This document shows, one piece after another, positions 43,323 to 51,774 of a DNA stretch of 64,000 nucleotides; position 1 is the stretch's first letter; every line of letters starts with the position of its first letter. The notes beneath the pieces were generated by a model that saw nothing but the letters and a program-made list of their open reading frames with translations, was not told the DNA's origin and made no database searches. A program made the translations under genes and the position numbers. Source of the stretch: UBA2266 sp964406945 (lineage in GTDB: Bacteria; Planctomycetota; Phycisphaerae; Sedimentisphaerales; Anaerobacaceae); the NCBI GenBank assembly GCA_964406945.1, contig CAYOTO010000001.1, positions 1-64,000 of the forward strand, in the 5' to 3' direction.

Positions 43323-43988
43323 ATGCAAAGCCTGTTTACCCGACATCTCCACAAGTTCTTCGGCCGGTATTTCGTGACTTATCCGGTGGAGTCAATCGAC
43401 CGAATTTACTCCGCGTTTGTCGCTGCTCGCGAAGTGTTTCTGACGGACGTGTGGGCCAAATACGAGCGATACAAGAGCGTCGATCTGTCCGGTGAAACAC
43501 TATTTGAACTGATCCAGACAAATGCCTGCCTCGAAGCCGTTTTCTACTATCGCCTGGAAAGACAGGTTTTTCTCGATGACCCTGATGACCCGATTCTGCC
43601 GTACCTGTCGAACCTGATGAGACTGAAAACGGGCGTCGAGCTGTATTACAGCACGCAGATAGGGCCCGGTCTCAATGTCATGCACGGATCAGGCGTCGTC
43701 GTCGGGCCTCGATATAATATAGGCCGCAACTTTATCATCAACCACGGCGCAACAATAGGCCAGAGCGGCTCCAAAGAGCCGCAGACCATAACGATCGGCG
43801 ACAACGTCCGAGTATTCTCGGGCGCAAAAGTCCTCGGCGGCTTGTGCATCGGCGACAACGTCCACATAGGCGCAAACTCCGTCCTTATTGACGACGCCGA
43901 ACCCAACTCAGTTTATCTCGGAGTGCCCGCACGCAAAGTAAGGGACCTCAGCTCGATGTCTGCAAACTCTCAACCGGCGCCGGTCTGA
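43323..43988 (+). CDS. Serine acetyltransferase-like hexapeptide acyltransferase
   Basis: 221 residues with an N-terminal helical region and a C-terminal left-handed beta-helix resembling CysE (GVELYYSTQIGPGLNVMHGS, then NFIINHGATIGQ). The catalytic His of HG(S)GVVVG and NHGATIG are present. True serine acetyltransferase usually has a longer, characteristic N-terminus, so this is more likely an O- or N-acyltransferase for a sugar, as in colanate-type clusters. It lies 85 bases after the SPASM gene and just before the E1 dehydrogenase gene, whose acyl product it might use. Confidence 0.8.
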   Translation: MQSLFTRHLHKFFGRYFVTYPVESIDRIYSAFVAAREVFLTDVWAKYERYKSVDLSGETLFELIQTNACLEAVFYYRLERQVFLDDPDDPILPYLSNLMRLKTGVELYYSTQIGPGLNVMHGSGVVVGPRYNIGRNFIINHGATIGQSGSKEPQTITIGDNVRVFSGAKVLGGLCIGDNVHIGANSVLIDDAEPNSVYLGVPARKVRDLSSMSANSQPAPV

Positions 43989-43999
43989 ATCGAACACAA

Positions 44000-46111
44000 G
44001 TGAGAAAACAAATAGCCACAAAGCTGGACCGCAAATTATCCCCCAATTCTGAGTCCTGTGCCGATCCAGGGGATAGGGTAAGTAGCTTCGCGCATAAGCT
44101 GCTGTCTTATAGGCGCGGGCCGGGTCAATGGGACTCTCCGGCCGATATTCGGCCGTCAGAAGTCGTCGCCCTGGTCGAAGAACTCGACACGGATCTCATC
44201 GCACGGGCACTGCTTATACGGCGAACCGAAGAGACACTTCTGGAACTGTTCAGCCGAGGCCTCATAAACGGCACAATCCACACCTGCGTGGGCCAGGAAT
44301 TCTCCGCGGTCGCTTTTGCAGGTCAGCTTTCTCCCGGCGATTTCGTGTTCTCGAACCATAGATGTCATGGCCACTACATCGCATTTTCCGGAGACTGCAG
44401 GGGCCTGATAGCGGAACTTATGGGCAAGAGCACCGGAGTCTGCGGTGGAATCGGAGGCAGTCAGCATCTATGCGCCGGCGGCTTCTTCTCCAACGGCATC
44501 CAGGGCGGCATAACGCCCGTCGCCGCCGGCATGGCCCTGGCCAACAAGATGCGCCGAAAATCCCAAATAGGCGTCGTGTATATCGGCGACGGCACCCTGG
44601 CGCAGGGCGTCGTCTACGAAACCATGAACATCGTCTCAGCCTGGAAGATTCCACTGCTGTTCGTCTGCGAAAACAACTATTACGCCCAGTCAACACCACA
44701 GCACGTCAATTTGGCAGGCGATATTCTCAACCGCGCTGCTGCTTTCGGCGTCAAGGCCTTCCGAGGCAATACCTGGAGTCCCGCCGACCTTGTTTCGCAA
44801 GCCGGAAGCTGCATAAACAATGTCCGCGCCACCGGCGCACCGGCCTTCTTTCTGGTCGACACATACCGCCTCAATCCCCACTCCAAAGGCGATGATACCC
44901 GCGACATTCGGGAAGTCAGCCGTTATGAGAAAACTGACCCGCTCAACCTCTTTGCAGACCTTGCCCCCAAAGAATACACTGAACTGAAAGGCGAAATCGA
45001 CGCCAGAATACATACAATAGTCGAACAAATTGAATCCGAACCCGACCCCGATACATACTCTTACCTTCCATGCATACCGGCGCCGAAGCCGCCCGCATGG
45101 AAACCGCTGGCGTCGATTGCGCAGAGACAGGCGAAACTTATCAATGCATTCTTCATGGATCAAATGGCCCGTGACGAATCACTTATCTTCATCGGAGAGG
45201 ATGTTGCCGACCCGTACGGAGGCGCATTCAAGATATCCCGGAACCTGTCGCAAAAGTACCCCGACCGCGTCCTGACCACCCCAATCAGCGAGCAGGCGAT
45301 CGCCGGCGTCGCCAACGGCCTGGCGTTGGCCGGCTTTCGACCCTATCTGGAAATAATGTTCGGCGATTTCGTCACCCTAGCCCTGGACCAGATAATAAAC
45401 CACGCCTCCAAATTCCACCACATGTACAACCGGCAGGTCAACTGCCCGGTCGTAATTCGCACGCCGATGGGAGGCCGCCGCGGCTACGGTCCCACGCACT
45501 CTCAAACGCTCGACAGATTCCTCGTCGGCATAGACAATGTCAAGACAATCGCCTTGAATACTCTCACCGATCCTCGAAAGATTTACGAGGCCATCCACCG
45601 CCTGGAAACACACCCGGTCATAGTCATTGAAAACAAGACAGACTACACGCGAAAGATTCACCACCGCTCCATTACGAATTTCCGCTTCGAACAATCCGAC
45701 GAGAGTTATCCCGTAGTCCGTGTGCGGCCGCTCACGTCGGCCCCCACGGTAACAATTGTCGCCTACGGAGGCGCCGCCGGCATCGTCATCGAAGCCGTTG
45801 ATCCGATCTTCGAGGAACTCGATCACAAACCGGAAGTCATTATCCCGACACAAATCTCTCCTGTCGATATCAAACCGATTGTCGAATCCGTCCAGGCCAC
45901 TAATACGCTGGTGGTGGTCGAAGAAGGACCCGGATTCGCCGGCATAGGCAGCGAGTTGATTGCCTCGGTCGTCGCCGCGGTCAACGAAAAAATCAGCACG
46001 GCTCGCCTCGCCGCTGCGCCCGTGCCGATCCCGGCCGCACGAACCCTGGAGGACAAGGTCCTGCCGGCCTACTCTGATGTCGTCGAAGCGATCCGCCGTA
46101 TCACAGCATGA
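44000..46111 (+). CDS. Fused alpha-beta E1 subunit of a 2-oxoacid dehydrogenase-type complex
   Basis: A 703-residue TPP enzyme, started at a GTG. Residues 60-340 are an E1-alpha domain with the TPP/Mg motif beginning YIGDGTLAQGVVYETMNIVS and ending ENN. Residues 375-703 are an E1-beta domain (ESLIFIGEDVADPYGGAFKI, SEQAIAGVANGLALAGFRPY, ending near VPIPAARTLEDKVLP). Such fusions exist but are uncommon. E1 decarboxylates a 2-oxo acid and passes the acyl group to lipoyl-E2. The next gene is a lipoyl E2-like protein with a 4-base overlap, so the pair forms a unit. Position in a sugar island suggests acyl supply for glycan decoration or C2 branching, not central metabolism. Confidence 0.9.
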   Translation: MRKQIATKLDRKLSPNSESCADPGDRVSSFAHKLLSYRRGPGQWDSPADIRPSEVVALVEELDTDLIARALLIRRTEETLLELFSRGLINGTIHTCVGQEFSAVAFAGQLSPGDFVFSNHRCHGHYIAFSGDCRGLIAELMGKSTGVCGGIGGSQHLCAGGFFSNGIQGGITPVAAGMALANKMRRKSQIGVVYIGDGTLAQGVVYETMNIVSAWKIPLLFVCENNYYAQSTPQHVNLAGDILNRAAAFGVKAFRGNTWSPADLVSQAGSCINNVRATGAPAFFLVDTYRLNPHSKGDDTRDIREVSRYEKTDPLNLFADLAPKEYTELKGEIDARIHTIVEQIESEPDPDTYSYLPCIPAPKPPAWKPLASIAQRQAKLINAFFMDQMARDESLIFIGEDVADPYGGAFKISRNLSQKYPDRVLTTPISEQAIAGVANGLALAGFRPYLEIMFGDFVTLALDQIINHASKFHHMYNRQVNCPVVIRTPMGGRRGYGPTHSQTLDRFLVGIDNVKTIALNTLTDPRKIYEAIHRLETHPVIVIENKTDYTRKIHHRSITNFRFEQSDESYPVVRVRPLTSAPTVTIVAYGGAAGIVIEAVDPIFEELDHKPEVIIPTQISPVDIKPIVESVQATNTLVVVEEGPGFAGIGSELIASVVAAVNEKISTARLAAAPVPIPAARTLEDKVLPAYSDVVEAIRRITA

Positions 46112-47361
46112 ATGATTGTAGTGAAATCCTGGTCCCCCGAGAGAGCGTAAACGATGAATTCGTCACAGTAGTCAGGGTTTATCTGCAGAATGGCGACGCG
46201 GTCAAGCCGGGCGATGAGCTAATGGACCTGGAGACAACCAAGACGACATTCTCGATCAACGCCGAAGAAGCCGGTTTCGTCCAATACCTTTGTGGCGAGG
46301 GGCAGGATGTGCCCGCTGGTTCGCCCGTCGTCAGAATTCACCCGAATCGCGCCGCTGCTTTGGAAAGCTCCAACTGCGTCGGCACCTTCGAATGCGCCGC
46401 CGGCCCGCGCTTCTCCAGAACGGCCTTGCGCCGTATTGCAGAGCTAAACATCCCGACCGAAAGATTCTCAGGCTGCGACCTCGTGACTATTCACGATTTG
46501 CCGCGGCACGGAATCGCTCAGACCGCCCGTGCATCCGCGCCGCACCATGCCCAACCAGCTAACGTACGCTTCGAGCGGTTGTCCAGAGCCAGGAAGACCG
46601 AGATTGCCCGCCTTTGCGATGTTCAGTCGGGCAACCTGACAAGTTCGCTCAGTATTCATGTCGAAACTCGCGGGATTTTCGAACAAACCTCTAGAAGTCT
46701 CCAATACCTCAGCGATTCCCTCATCCCGCTCTGCGCGTACGAATCGGCCCGCCTGCTTCGCAGATTCAGACGCCTCAATGCCTTCTTTGACACCGACCGC
46801 GTCGCGTTTTATGACGACGTTCACATCGGGATTGCCGTTGATATGGACCGCGGCCTCAAGGTTGTCAGAGTCGCAGATGCTGACACAAAGACCATGCCCC
46901 AGCTCGATCGCGAAATATACTCGTTGGGAGAGAAATACCTCGACGATGCTCTTACCGAAGACGAAATTTCCGGCACGACCTTCACAATAACGGACCTCTC
47001 CTGCGAAGGCGTTCACGCCTTTACGCCGCTGATCAATGCCAGGCAATCAGCCATACTCGCCATAGCCGGCGCCGACCAGAGACTCGGCCGGACTGCGCTC
47101 ACCCTTGTCTTTGACCATCGCGTAACCGAAGGGCGGTACGCAGCCGCATTCCTGCGCGAAATCAAAACAAGAATCGAAAGCTACCGACCTGCCTGCTTCG
47201 GGCCGCTGACAAATACAACCGTCGCCGGTCAGACTGTCTGCTCCCGCTGCCTGAAAACCCTCGAAGAAGACCTCGCTATGAAGGGACCGGGCTTCATTAG
47301 AATCATGGACCATCAACAGAACGAAACTTATCTGTGCCGTCCCTGCTTCGACGGCTGGTAG
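46108..47361 (+). CDS. E2-like dihydrolipoamide acyltransferase with Cys4 tail
   Basis: 417 residues. Residues 1-80 are a lipoyl domain with the modified Lys45 in DLETTKTTFS, residues 100-135 resemble a peripheral-subunit-binding domain (RFSRTALRRIAELNIP) and 150-370 an E2 catalytic core. The HxxxDG active-site motif reads HRVTEG (His337, with Glu for the Asp). The C-terminus adds two CxxC pairs (Cys378/Cys381 and Cys410/Cys413), a zinc-ribbon-like tail absent from ordinary E2. No E3 gene is nearby, so lipoyl reoxidation would need the housekeeping enzyme. Confidence 0.85.
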   Translation: MNDCSEILVPRESVNDEFVTVVRVYLQNGDAVKPGDELMDLETTKTTFSINAEEAGFVQYLCGEGQDVPAGSPVVRIHPNRAAALESSNCVGTFECAAGPRFSRTALRRIAELNIPTERFSGCDLVTIHDLPRHGIAQTARASAPHHAQPANVRFERLSRARKTEIARLCDVQSGNLTSSLSIHVETRGIFEQTSRSLQYLSDSLIPLCAYESARLLRRFRRLNAFFDTDRVAFYDDVHIGIAVDMDRGLKVVRVADADTKTMPQLDREIYSLGEKYLDDALTEDEISGTTFTITDLSCEGVHAFTPLINARQSAILAIAGADQRLGRTALTLVFDHRVTEGRYAAAFLREIKTRIESYRPACFGPLTNTTVAGQTVCSRCLKTLEEDLAMKGPGFIRIMDHQQNETYLCRPCFDGW

Positions 47362-47367
47362 AAACCG

Positions 47368-47964
47368 ATGAAGCAACGCGATAGAATAGCCCGAATAGTA
47401 GCCCCGTTCCTGAATGTCGCTCCTGAAAGCATAACACAGGAGACGGCAATTGACCGAAGGGCGATCCGAGGCTCCGTCCTTGTTCACCGCATGTACGCCC
47501 AACTTGCCAAAGAAGGCTTTGCGATATCATCGCCCGCCAGGCTCAAGACCTTCGGCGAATTGCTCGATACTCTCGACGGCGACCACAACTCCGTACCGCA
47601 ATCGCCGGTTTCTCCTGAAGCACCCGCTGTCGCTCCGATATCGATAGGAATCGACATCGAACACGTAGACAACATGCCGGATGTGACCGATTTCAAGGCC
47701 GACGAATTCTACCGACGCAATTTCACTCTGAGTGAGATATCGTACTGTTGTCTGGCCGAAAGCCCGCGAGCCGGCTTCGCGGGCAAATTCGCCGCAAAGG
47801 AAGCCGTAGTTAAAGCAGATAATACCTATCGCGATATTCCCTTCAATCGAATCGAAATTGCCAACGACCCCAACGGCCGACCGCACTTTGCGGACTTTAC
47901 CATTTCAATCTCGCACACAGACGATACGGCAGTAGCTGTCGCCGTGAAAGCCGTCATAAACTAG
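47368..47964 (+). CDS. ACP-like domain fused to AcpS-type phosphopantetheinyl transferase
   Basis: 198 residues in two parts. Residues 1-70 look like an acyl carrier protein; the usual DSL attachment motif reads GSV (Ser36), so the Ser may be kept but the Asp is lost. Residues 92-198 are an AcpS-type transferase with GIDIEHV (94-100), the KFAAKEAVVKA helix (140-150) and ISISHTDDTAVAVAV. AcpS attaches 4'-phosphopantetheine to carriers. It is 7 bases behind the E2-like gene, so it may act in the same acyl-transfer step. The ACP assignment is less sure than the AcpS one. Confidence 0.8.
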   Translation: MKQRDRIARIVAPFLNVAPESITQETAIDRRAIRGSVLVHRMYAQLAKEGFAISSPARLKTFGELLDTLDGDHNSVPQSPVSPEAPAVAPISIGIDIEHVDNMPDVTDFKADEFYRRNFTLSEISYCCLAESPRAGFAGKFAAKEAVVKADNTYRDIPFNRIEIANDPNGRPHFADFTISISHTDDTAVAVAVKAVIN

Positions 47965-47968
47965 AAAT

Positions 47969-49417
47969 ATGTATACTCCCAGCTTGAAATACGTTTTCTG
48001 CGTCCCACGCGTTTATCAGTTGGACTGGCACCTGCCGCTTTACAGGTATCTCAACAGCGTCGGAGTCATCCCACGCATTTTGATTGGCGACGGCGAAGTC
48101 CCCGCCGTTCTACGTGACAATAATATAGTCTACGAGAGCTTGGCCGACCTGCCTGACGATTACGATATCTTTGTCCCTCTGGCGACCGGCTTCATGCCGT
48201 TCACTCGCTACTGGCTTGAAGCAAGCCTTGCCCGCGACAAGGTGAATCTCTGGGTCCTCCTTACTCCTTTGCCGTTTGAGTGTGAGGGTGAATTCATCTG
48301 CCCCACCCAGACCCGTTTTCTGCACGCAATGTGTGTTTCCGACGCCCGGACCATAAGCGTCGCCCGTCGCATAAATTCAGAGGTCCTAATGCTCAATACC
48401 GGCCATCCACTCTGGGACAATTTCGAAACTGAAGAATTTCGGACGGAAGTTGGTCGCGTCAAAAGGCGGTACGGCCGCAGACTTCTCGTGGTCCCGATCG
48501 ATCACGATATCCCGAATGATTATGCGTACGCCGAGCAAGTCATTGAATATGCCCGAAACATGGGCTTCCAGGCGATCGTACAGGCACACCCCGGCCTCAA
48601 AGACAAAGTGCCCCAGTCTTTTCGTTCGTTTCTTAACCCCGGCATAGATCGCTATGTCCTGTTTTCTGCTGCGTCGCACGTAATATGCTTTCTTTTGAGC
48701 ACAATGTCTTCAGAGTGCCTGCGACTCGGAGCGAATGTTGCCTGCAAGCCGCTGGGAATAGGCCCATCCTGCCGGAAACCCGGCGATTACGAGTGGTTCA
48801 ACGACATCGATCACTGGTACGCGTGCCATCGTCCTTTATTCGATCCGGCCTTCTTCGAAGCCGTCCCGCTCGTTTACGATCCGCAGACCTTAACCGATTT
48901 CCTGCAATCCGATCATCCGGCGATGCAGCAAGACCGGACCGCAGAGCTTTTCGGCTGGCCTCGTGTGCCGTGTTACTGCGAACACCTCTTCCGGACCGTC
49001 GAGAGCACTTTCGCCGCACCGTCTCCGGAAGTCGCCGAACACATTGCCGCAAAAACCGCGGCGGAAAAGAATCTGACCGTAGACTTCTCATGGAAACTCG
49101 AAGGAGATATTTCGCAATTGGGCGGCATAAAAGACGCCGCCGGCCTGGCCCGTGCCGCAACGCAGTTCCTCAAGCAAGGCAACATCGAAGCCGCTCAGAC
49201 CTGCCTCAGAAGGGCCGAGCGATTCAGCGGTCGAGAACATTACGACTTCGTCCAATACGCCCAGGCGCTCTGTTATGCGATTGCGGCCGATTTCGCCGAA
49301 GCCAGAAAGTCTATCTATAGAGCGCTCTTCAACAATCCCACGAACCCCAACTATCTCGAACTTAAAGCGAAGATTGACGACCATCGCACCCCAGCTTCTT
49401 CGGTCAACACAGTCTGA
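47969..49417 (+). CDS. Unassigned GT-B-like protein with helical-repeat tail
   Basis: 482 residues and no family I can name with confidence. The N-terminal 350 residues look like an alpha/beta GT-B or CDP-glycerol phosphotransferase-type fold (LLVVPIDHDIPNDYAYAEQV, AIVQAHPGLKDKVP). A TPR-like segment closes the protein (LARAATQFLKQGNIEAAQTC). Cytosolic by appearance. It starts 5 bases after the ACP-AcpS gene, so it belongs to this operon and may transfer the modified sugar. Confidence 0.55.
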   Translation: MYTPSLKYVFCVPRVYQLDWHLPLYRYLNSVGVIPRILIGDGEVPAVLRDNNIVYESLADLPDDYDIFVPLATGFMPFTRYWLEASLARDKVNLWVLLTPLPFECEGEFICPTQTRFLHAMCVSDARTISVARRINSEVLMLNTGHPLWDNFETEEFRTEVGRVKRRYGRRLLVVPIDHDIPNDYAYAEQVIEYARNMGFQAIVQAHPGLKDKVPQSFRSFLNPGIDRYVLFSAASHVICFLLSTMSSECLRLGANVACKPLGIGPSCRKPGDYEWFNDIDHWYACHRPLFDPAFFEAVPLVYDPQTLTDFLQSDHPAMQQDRTAELFGWPRVPCYCEHLFRTVESTFAAPSPEVAEHIAAKTAAEKNLTVDFSWKLEGDISQLGGIKDAAGLARAATQFLKQGNIEAAQTCLRRAERFSGREHYDFVQYAQALCYAIAADFAEARKSIYRALFNNPTNPNYLELKAKIDDHRTPASSVNTV

Positions 49418-49421
49418 ATCG

Positions 49422-50642
49422 ATGCATACAGTACTGGAAAAAACTCATTCCGAATCCAGCGTACCTGTCATTCGACAGCGCGGCGTAAGATGCGGCGTAG
49501 TCATAAACGTCGGCCCCGACATCGAAAGACTCAGATTGCATCTCAACCGCTGGGCGCCTCTTATGCTGGAATGCGAACATGAAATGATACTGGTCAACGA
49601 CTGCGGACTGCAACTCGAACCGGTCAACGCCTGCATTGCGAATCTCAAGGTCGTCAACCCCGAATGCTTGCTGACCAACGACCGGATGTACATCCGTGCA
49701 GCCAGGGACGCATCGGCAAAATACTTGCTCTTTGTAAATTCCGATGCACCGCTGGACCGGCTGACTATCAGAAAATGGGTAAGCGAGCTGGAAGCTACCG
49801 GTTCCAGAATAGCCGCATCGGCCGATAGGGACGTGCTTCTGGTCGAGACACAATTTGCCCGACAGTTCGACAGATGTGAAGATATGTTCGCTGCGGTTGA
49901 AGCCGATCCCCAACTCACCGGACAGTACGGCTACCACCACGGCATGATTTCAGATTTAGCCCGGCATGAGGACATTTCCGGAAAAAGCGTGTTGGTGATA
50001 GGCTGTTCATACGGCCTGGAATGCGAACTGTTCCGTCGTGCCGGTGCCGCGCGAGTGGTCGGCGTGGACACCTATGACAATCTGGGCATCTACTACCGCC
50101 ACGGCGATATCGAATACGTAAAAGTCTCAGCCCAGAAGCTCCCGTTTGCCGACGCCTCATTCGATATATGCAGTTCAATCGCCACCCTCGAACACATTCC
50201 CGATCCCCGTGCCGCGATAAAGCAGATGCTCAGAGTAACCGCCCCGGGCGGCTTGATCTATTGCCATGCAGCGCCTCTGTGGCACAGCCCGCACGGCCAC
50301 CACAAAGACAACTATTTTCCCGACCCCTGGATACATCTTCGCGCCCGTACGCCCGAGGAAATGAAAAACTTCTATCGGAGCATTCTCGACCGGCCCGCCG
50401 AAGGAGTCACTATCTCCGAGCTAATCGACTGGCTCTATGATTGCAACGATTGCAACCGTGCGCCGCTCGCTCAGTATCGGGCCATTCTCCATGAAATCGC
50501 CCCTGCGGTCCAGCCCATCCGAATCGACTTCCACATGCTCGACAGAAACCTGCTGACTCAGGACCTTCGCTCCGAGTTGCGAGAATACGCCTCCGACGAA
50601 CTCCTGACGGATTCGCTAATCTGGATACTCCGTCCAAATTGA
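49422..50642 (+). CDS. GT2-like domain fused to SAM-dependent methyltransferase
   Basis: I start at the ATG at 49,422 (406 residues), since the frame open back to 49,152 is a shadow of the preceding gene. The N-terminal 150 residues look like a partial GT2 domain (GVVINVGPDIERLRLHLNRW, ending around YLLFVNSDAPLDR). From about 185 there is a class I methyltransferase with motif I VLVIGCSYGLECELFRRAGA and ATLEHIPDPRAAIKQMLRVT. A sugar methyltransferase tied to a transferase remnant is the best reading. Confidence 0.7.
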   Translation: MHTVLEKTHSESSVPVIRQRGVRCGVVINVGPDIERLRLHLNRWAPLMLECEHEMILVNDCGLQLEPVNACIANLKVVNPECLLTNDRMYIRAARDASAKYLLFVNSDAPLDRLTIRKWVSELEATGSRIAASADRDVLLVETQFARQFDRCEDMFAAVEADPQLTGQYGYHHGMISDLARHEDISGKSVLVIGCSYGLECELFRRAGAARVVGVDTYDNLGIYYRHGDIEYVKVSAQKLPFADASFDICSSIATLEHIPDPRAAIKQMLRVTAPGGLIYCHAAPLWHSPHGHHKDNYFPDPWIHLRARTPEEMKNFYRSILDRPAEGVTISELIDWLYDCNDCNRAPLAQYRAILHEIAPAVQPIRIDFHMLDRNLLTQDLRSELREYASDELLTDSLIWILRPN

Positions 50643-50666
50643 TTTAGCAAAGACCAACGCACAAAC

Positions 50667-51620
50667 ATGACTGCCGAATATCCCAAACTGAAAATACTCG
50701 TGACCGGCGGAGCCGGCTATATAGGCTCGGTTCTAGTACCCGAACTACTTGCCCGAGGCCACGATGTAACCGTGATCGACCGCATAATGTATAACCAGAC
50801 GTCCCTTCTTGACTGCTGCTGGCGAGACAACTTTCAAATCGTAAGAGCAGACGTTCGAGATGCCGCCATTGCCCAGAGCTTGATAAAGGACGTCGACGTC
50901 ATAGTACCCCTGGCCTGCCTGACGGGCGCACCGATATGCGAGGCAAATCCGATTGAAGCAAAAGCCGTAAATCTCGAAGCCGTCGAAACCATTCTCAGGT
51001 TGCGCTCGAAGCAGCAGCGGATTATCTTCCCAACGACCAACAGCGGCTACGGCGTAGGCGAAGATGGGGTGTACTGCACCGAAGAAAGCCCACTCAACCC
51101 GATTTCTCTCTACGGCCGACTAAAATGCGACGCCGAAAAACGAATACTCGACGCCGGCAACTGCATAACCTTCCGCCTGGCCACCGCCTTCGGAACCAGC
51201 CCACGGATGCGCCTTGACTTACTTGTAAACGACTTTACCTGGAGAGCCGTCAAAGATCGCTTCATAATCCTCTTCGAGTCCCACTTCAAAAGAAATTACA
51301 TTCACGTCCGCGATGTAGCCAAGGCCTTCTGTCATGGCCTGGAGAACTTCGAAGCCATGAAAAACGAACCTTATAACGTCGGCCTCTCAGATGCGAACCT
51401 GTCCAAGTGGGAACTCTGTGAGACAATTAAGACCATCGTCCCTGACTTTTACTTTGTCGAAGCGGATATCGGCGAAGACCCAGACAAACGCGACTACATC
51501 GTAAGCAATGGAAAAATAGAATCCACAGGTTTTAAGCCCGATTGTGCTTTGCCCGAGGGCATCACCGAACTGGTTAAAGCTTATCAGATAATCCGTAACA
51601 ACACCTTCGCAAACATATAA
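50667..51620 (+). CDS. NAD-dependent sugar epimerase/dehydratase
   Basis: 317 residues of extended SDR: the NAD motif GGAGYIGS near the N-terminus and the catalytic YGRLK (LNPISLYGRLKCDAE). The active-site loop is TTNSGYG instead of the S-T-x-x-YG or TDE patterns of classic enzymes, so the reaction is uncertain (epimerisation or reduction of a GDP- or other NDP-heptose is plausible). A 154-base gap follows before the transketolase genes. Confidence 0.85.
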   Translation: MTAEYPKLKILVTGGAGYIGSVLVPELLARGHDVTVIDRIMYNQTSLLDCCWRDNFQIVRADVRDAAIAQSLIKDVDVIVPLACLTGAPICEANPIEAKAVNLEAVETILRLRSKQQRIIFPTTNSGYGVGEDGVYCTEESPLNPISLYGRLKCDAEKRILDAGNCITFRLATAFGTSPRMRLDLLVNDFTWRAVKDRFIILFESHFKRNYIHVRDVAKAFCHGLENFEAMKNEPYNVGLSDANLSKWELCETIKTIVPDFYFVEADIGEDPDKRDYIVSNGKIESTGFKPDCALPEGITELVKAYQIIRNNTFANI

Positions 51621-51774
51621 TGACAACAGCGCAGCTACAGACAACCGAGCATGCGGCGCCAGGCATTCAGCCCTCTTACCGAACGCTCTCAAGTCCCTGT
51701 CTATGTGCTCAGGCAACATTGACAAAAGTAACCAAACCTGCCAAATGACTGAAACTCACTACCACTGAAATGCG
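51621..51774 (+). other. Short gap before the transketolase genes
   Basis: This is the longest gap in the second half of the island. It has a TTGACA at 51,719-51,724 but no acceptable -10 at 16-18 bases, and no sigma-54 motif. I see no hairpin with a T-run. Treat as unannotated leader. Confidence 0.3.

Noticed and set aside
51719..51750. Possible sigma-70 promoter before the transketolase genes
   Set aside because: TTGACA is present, but nothing close to TATAAT lies at 16-18 bases.
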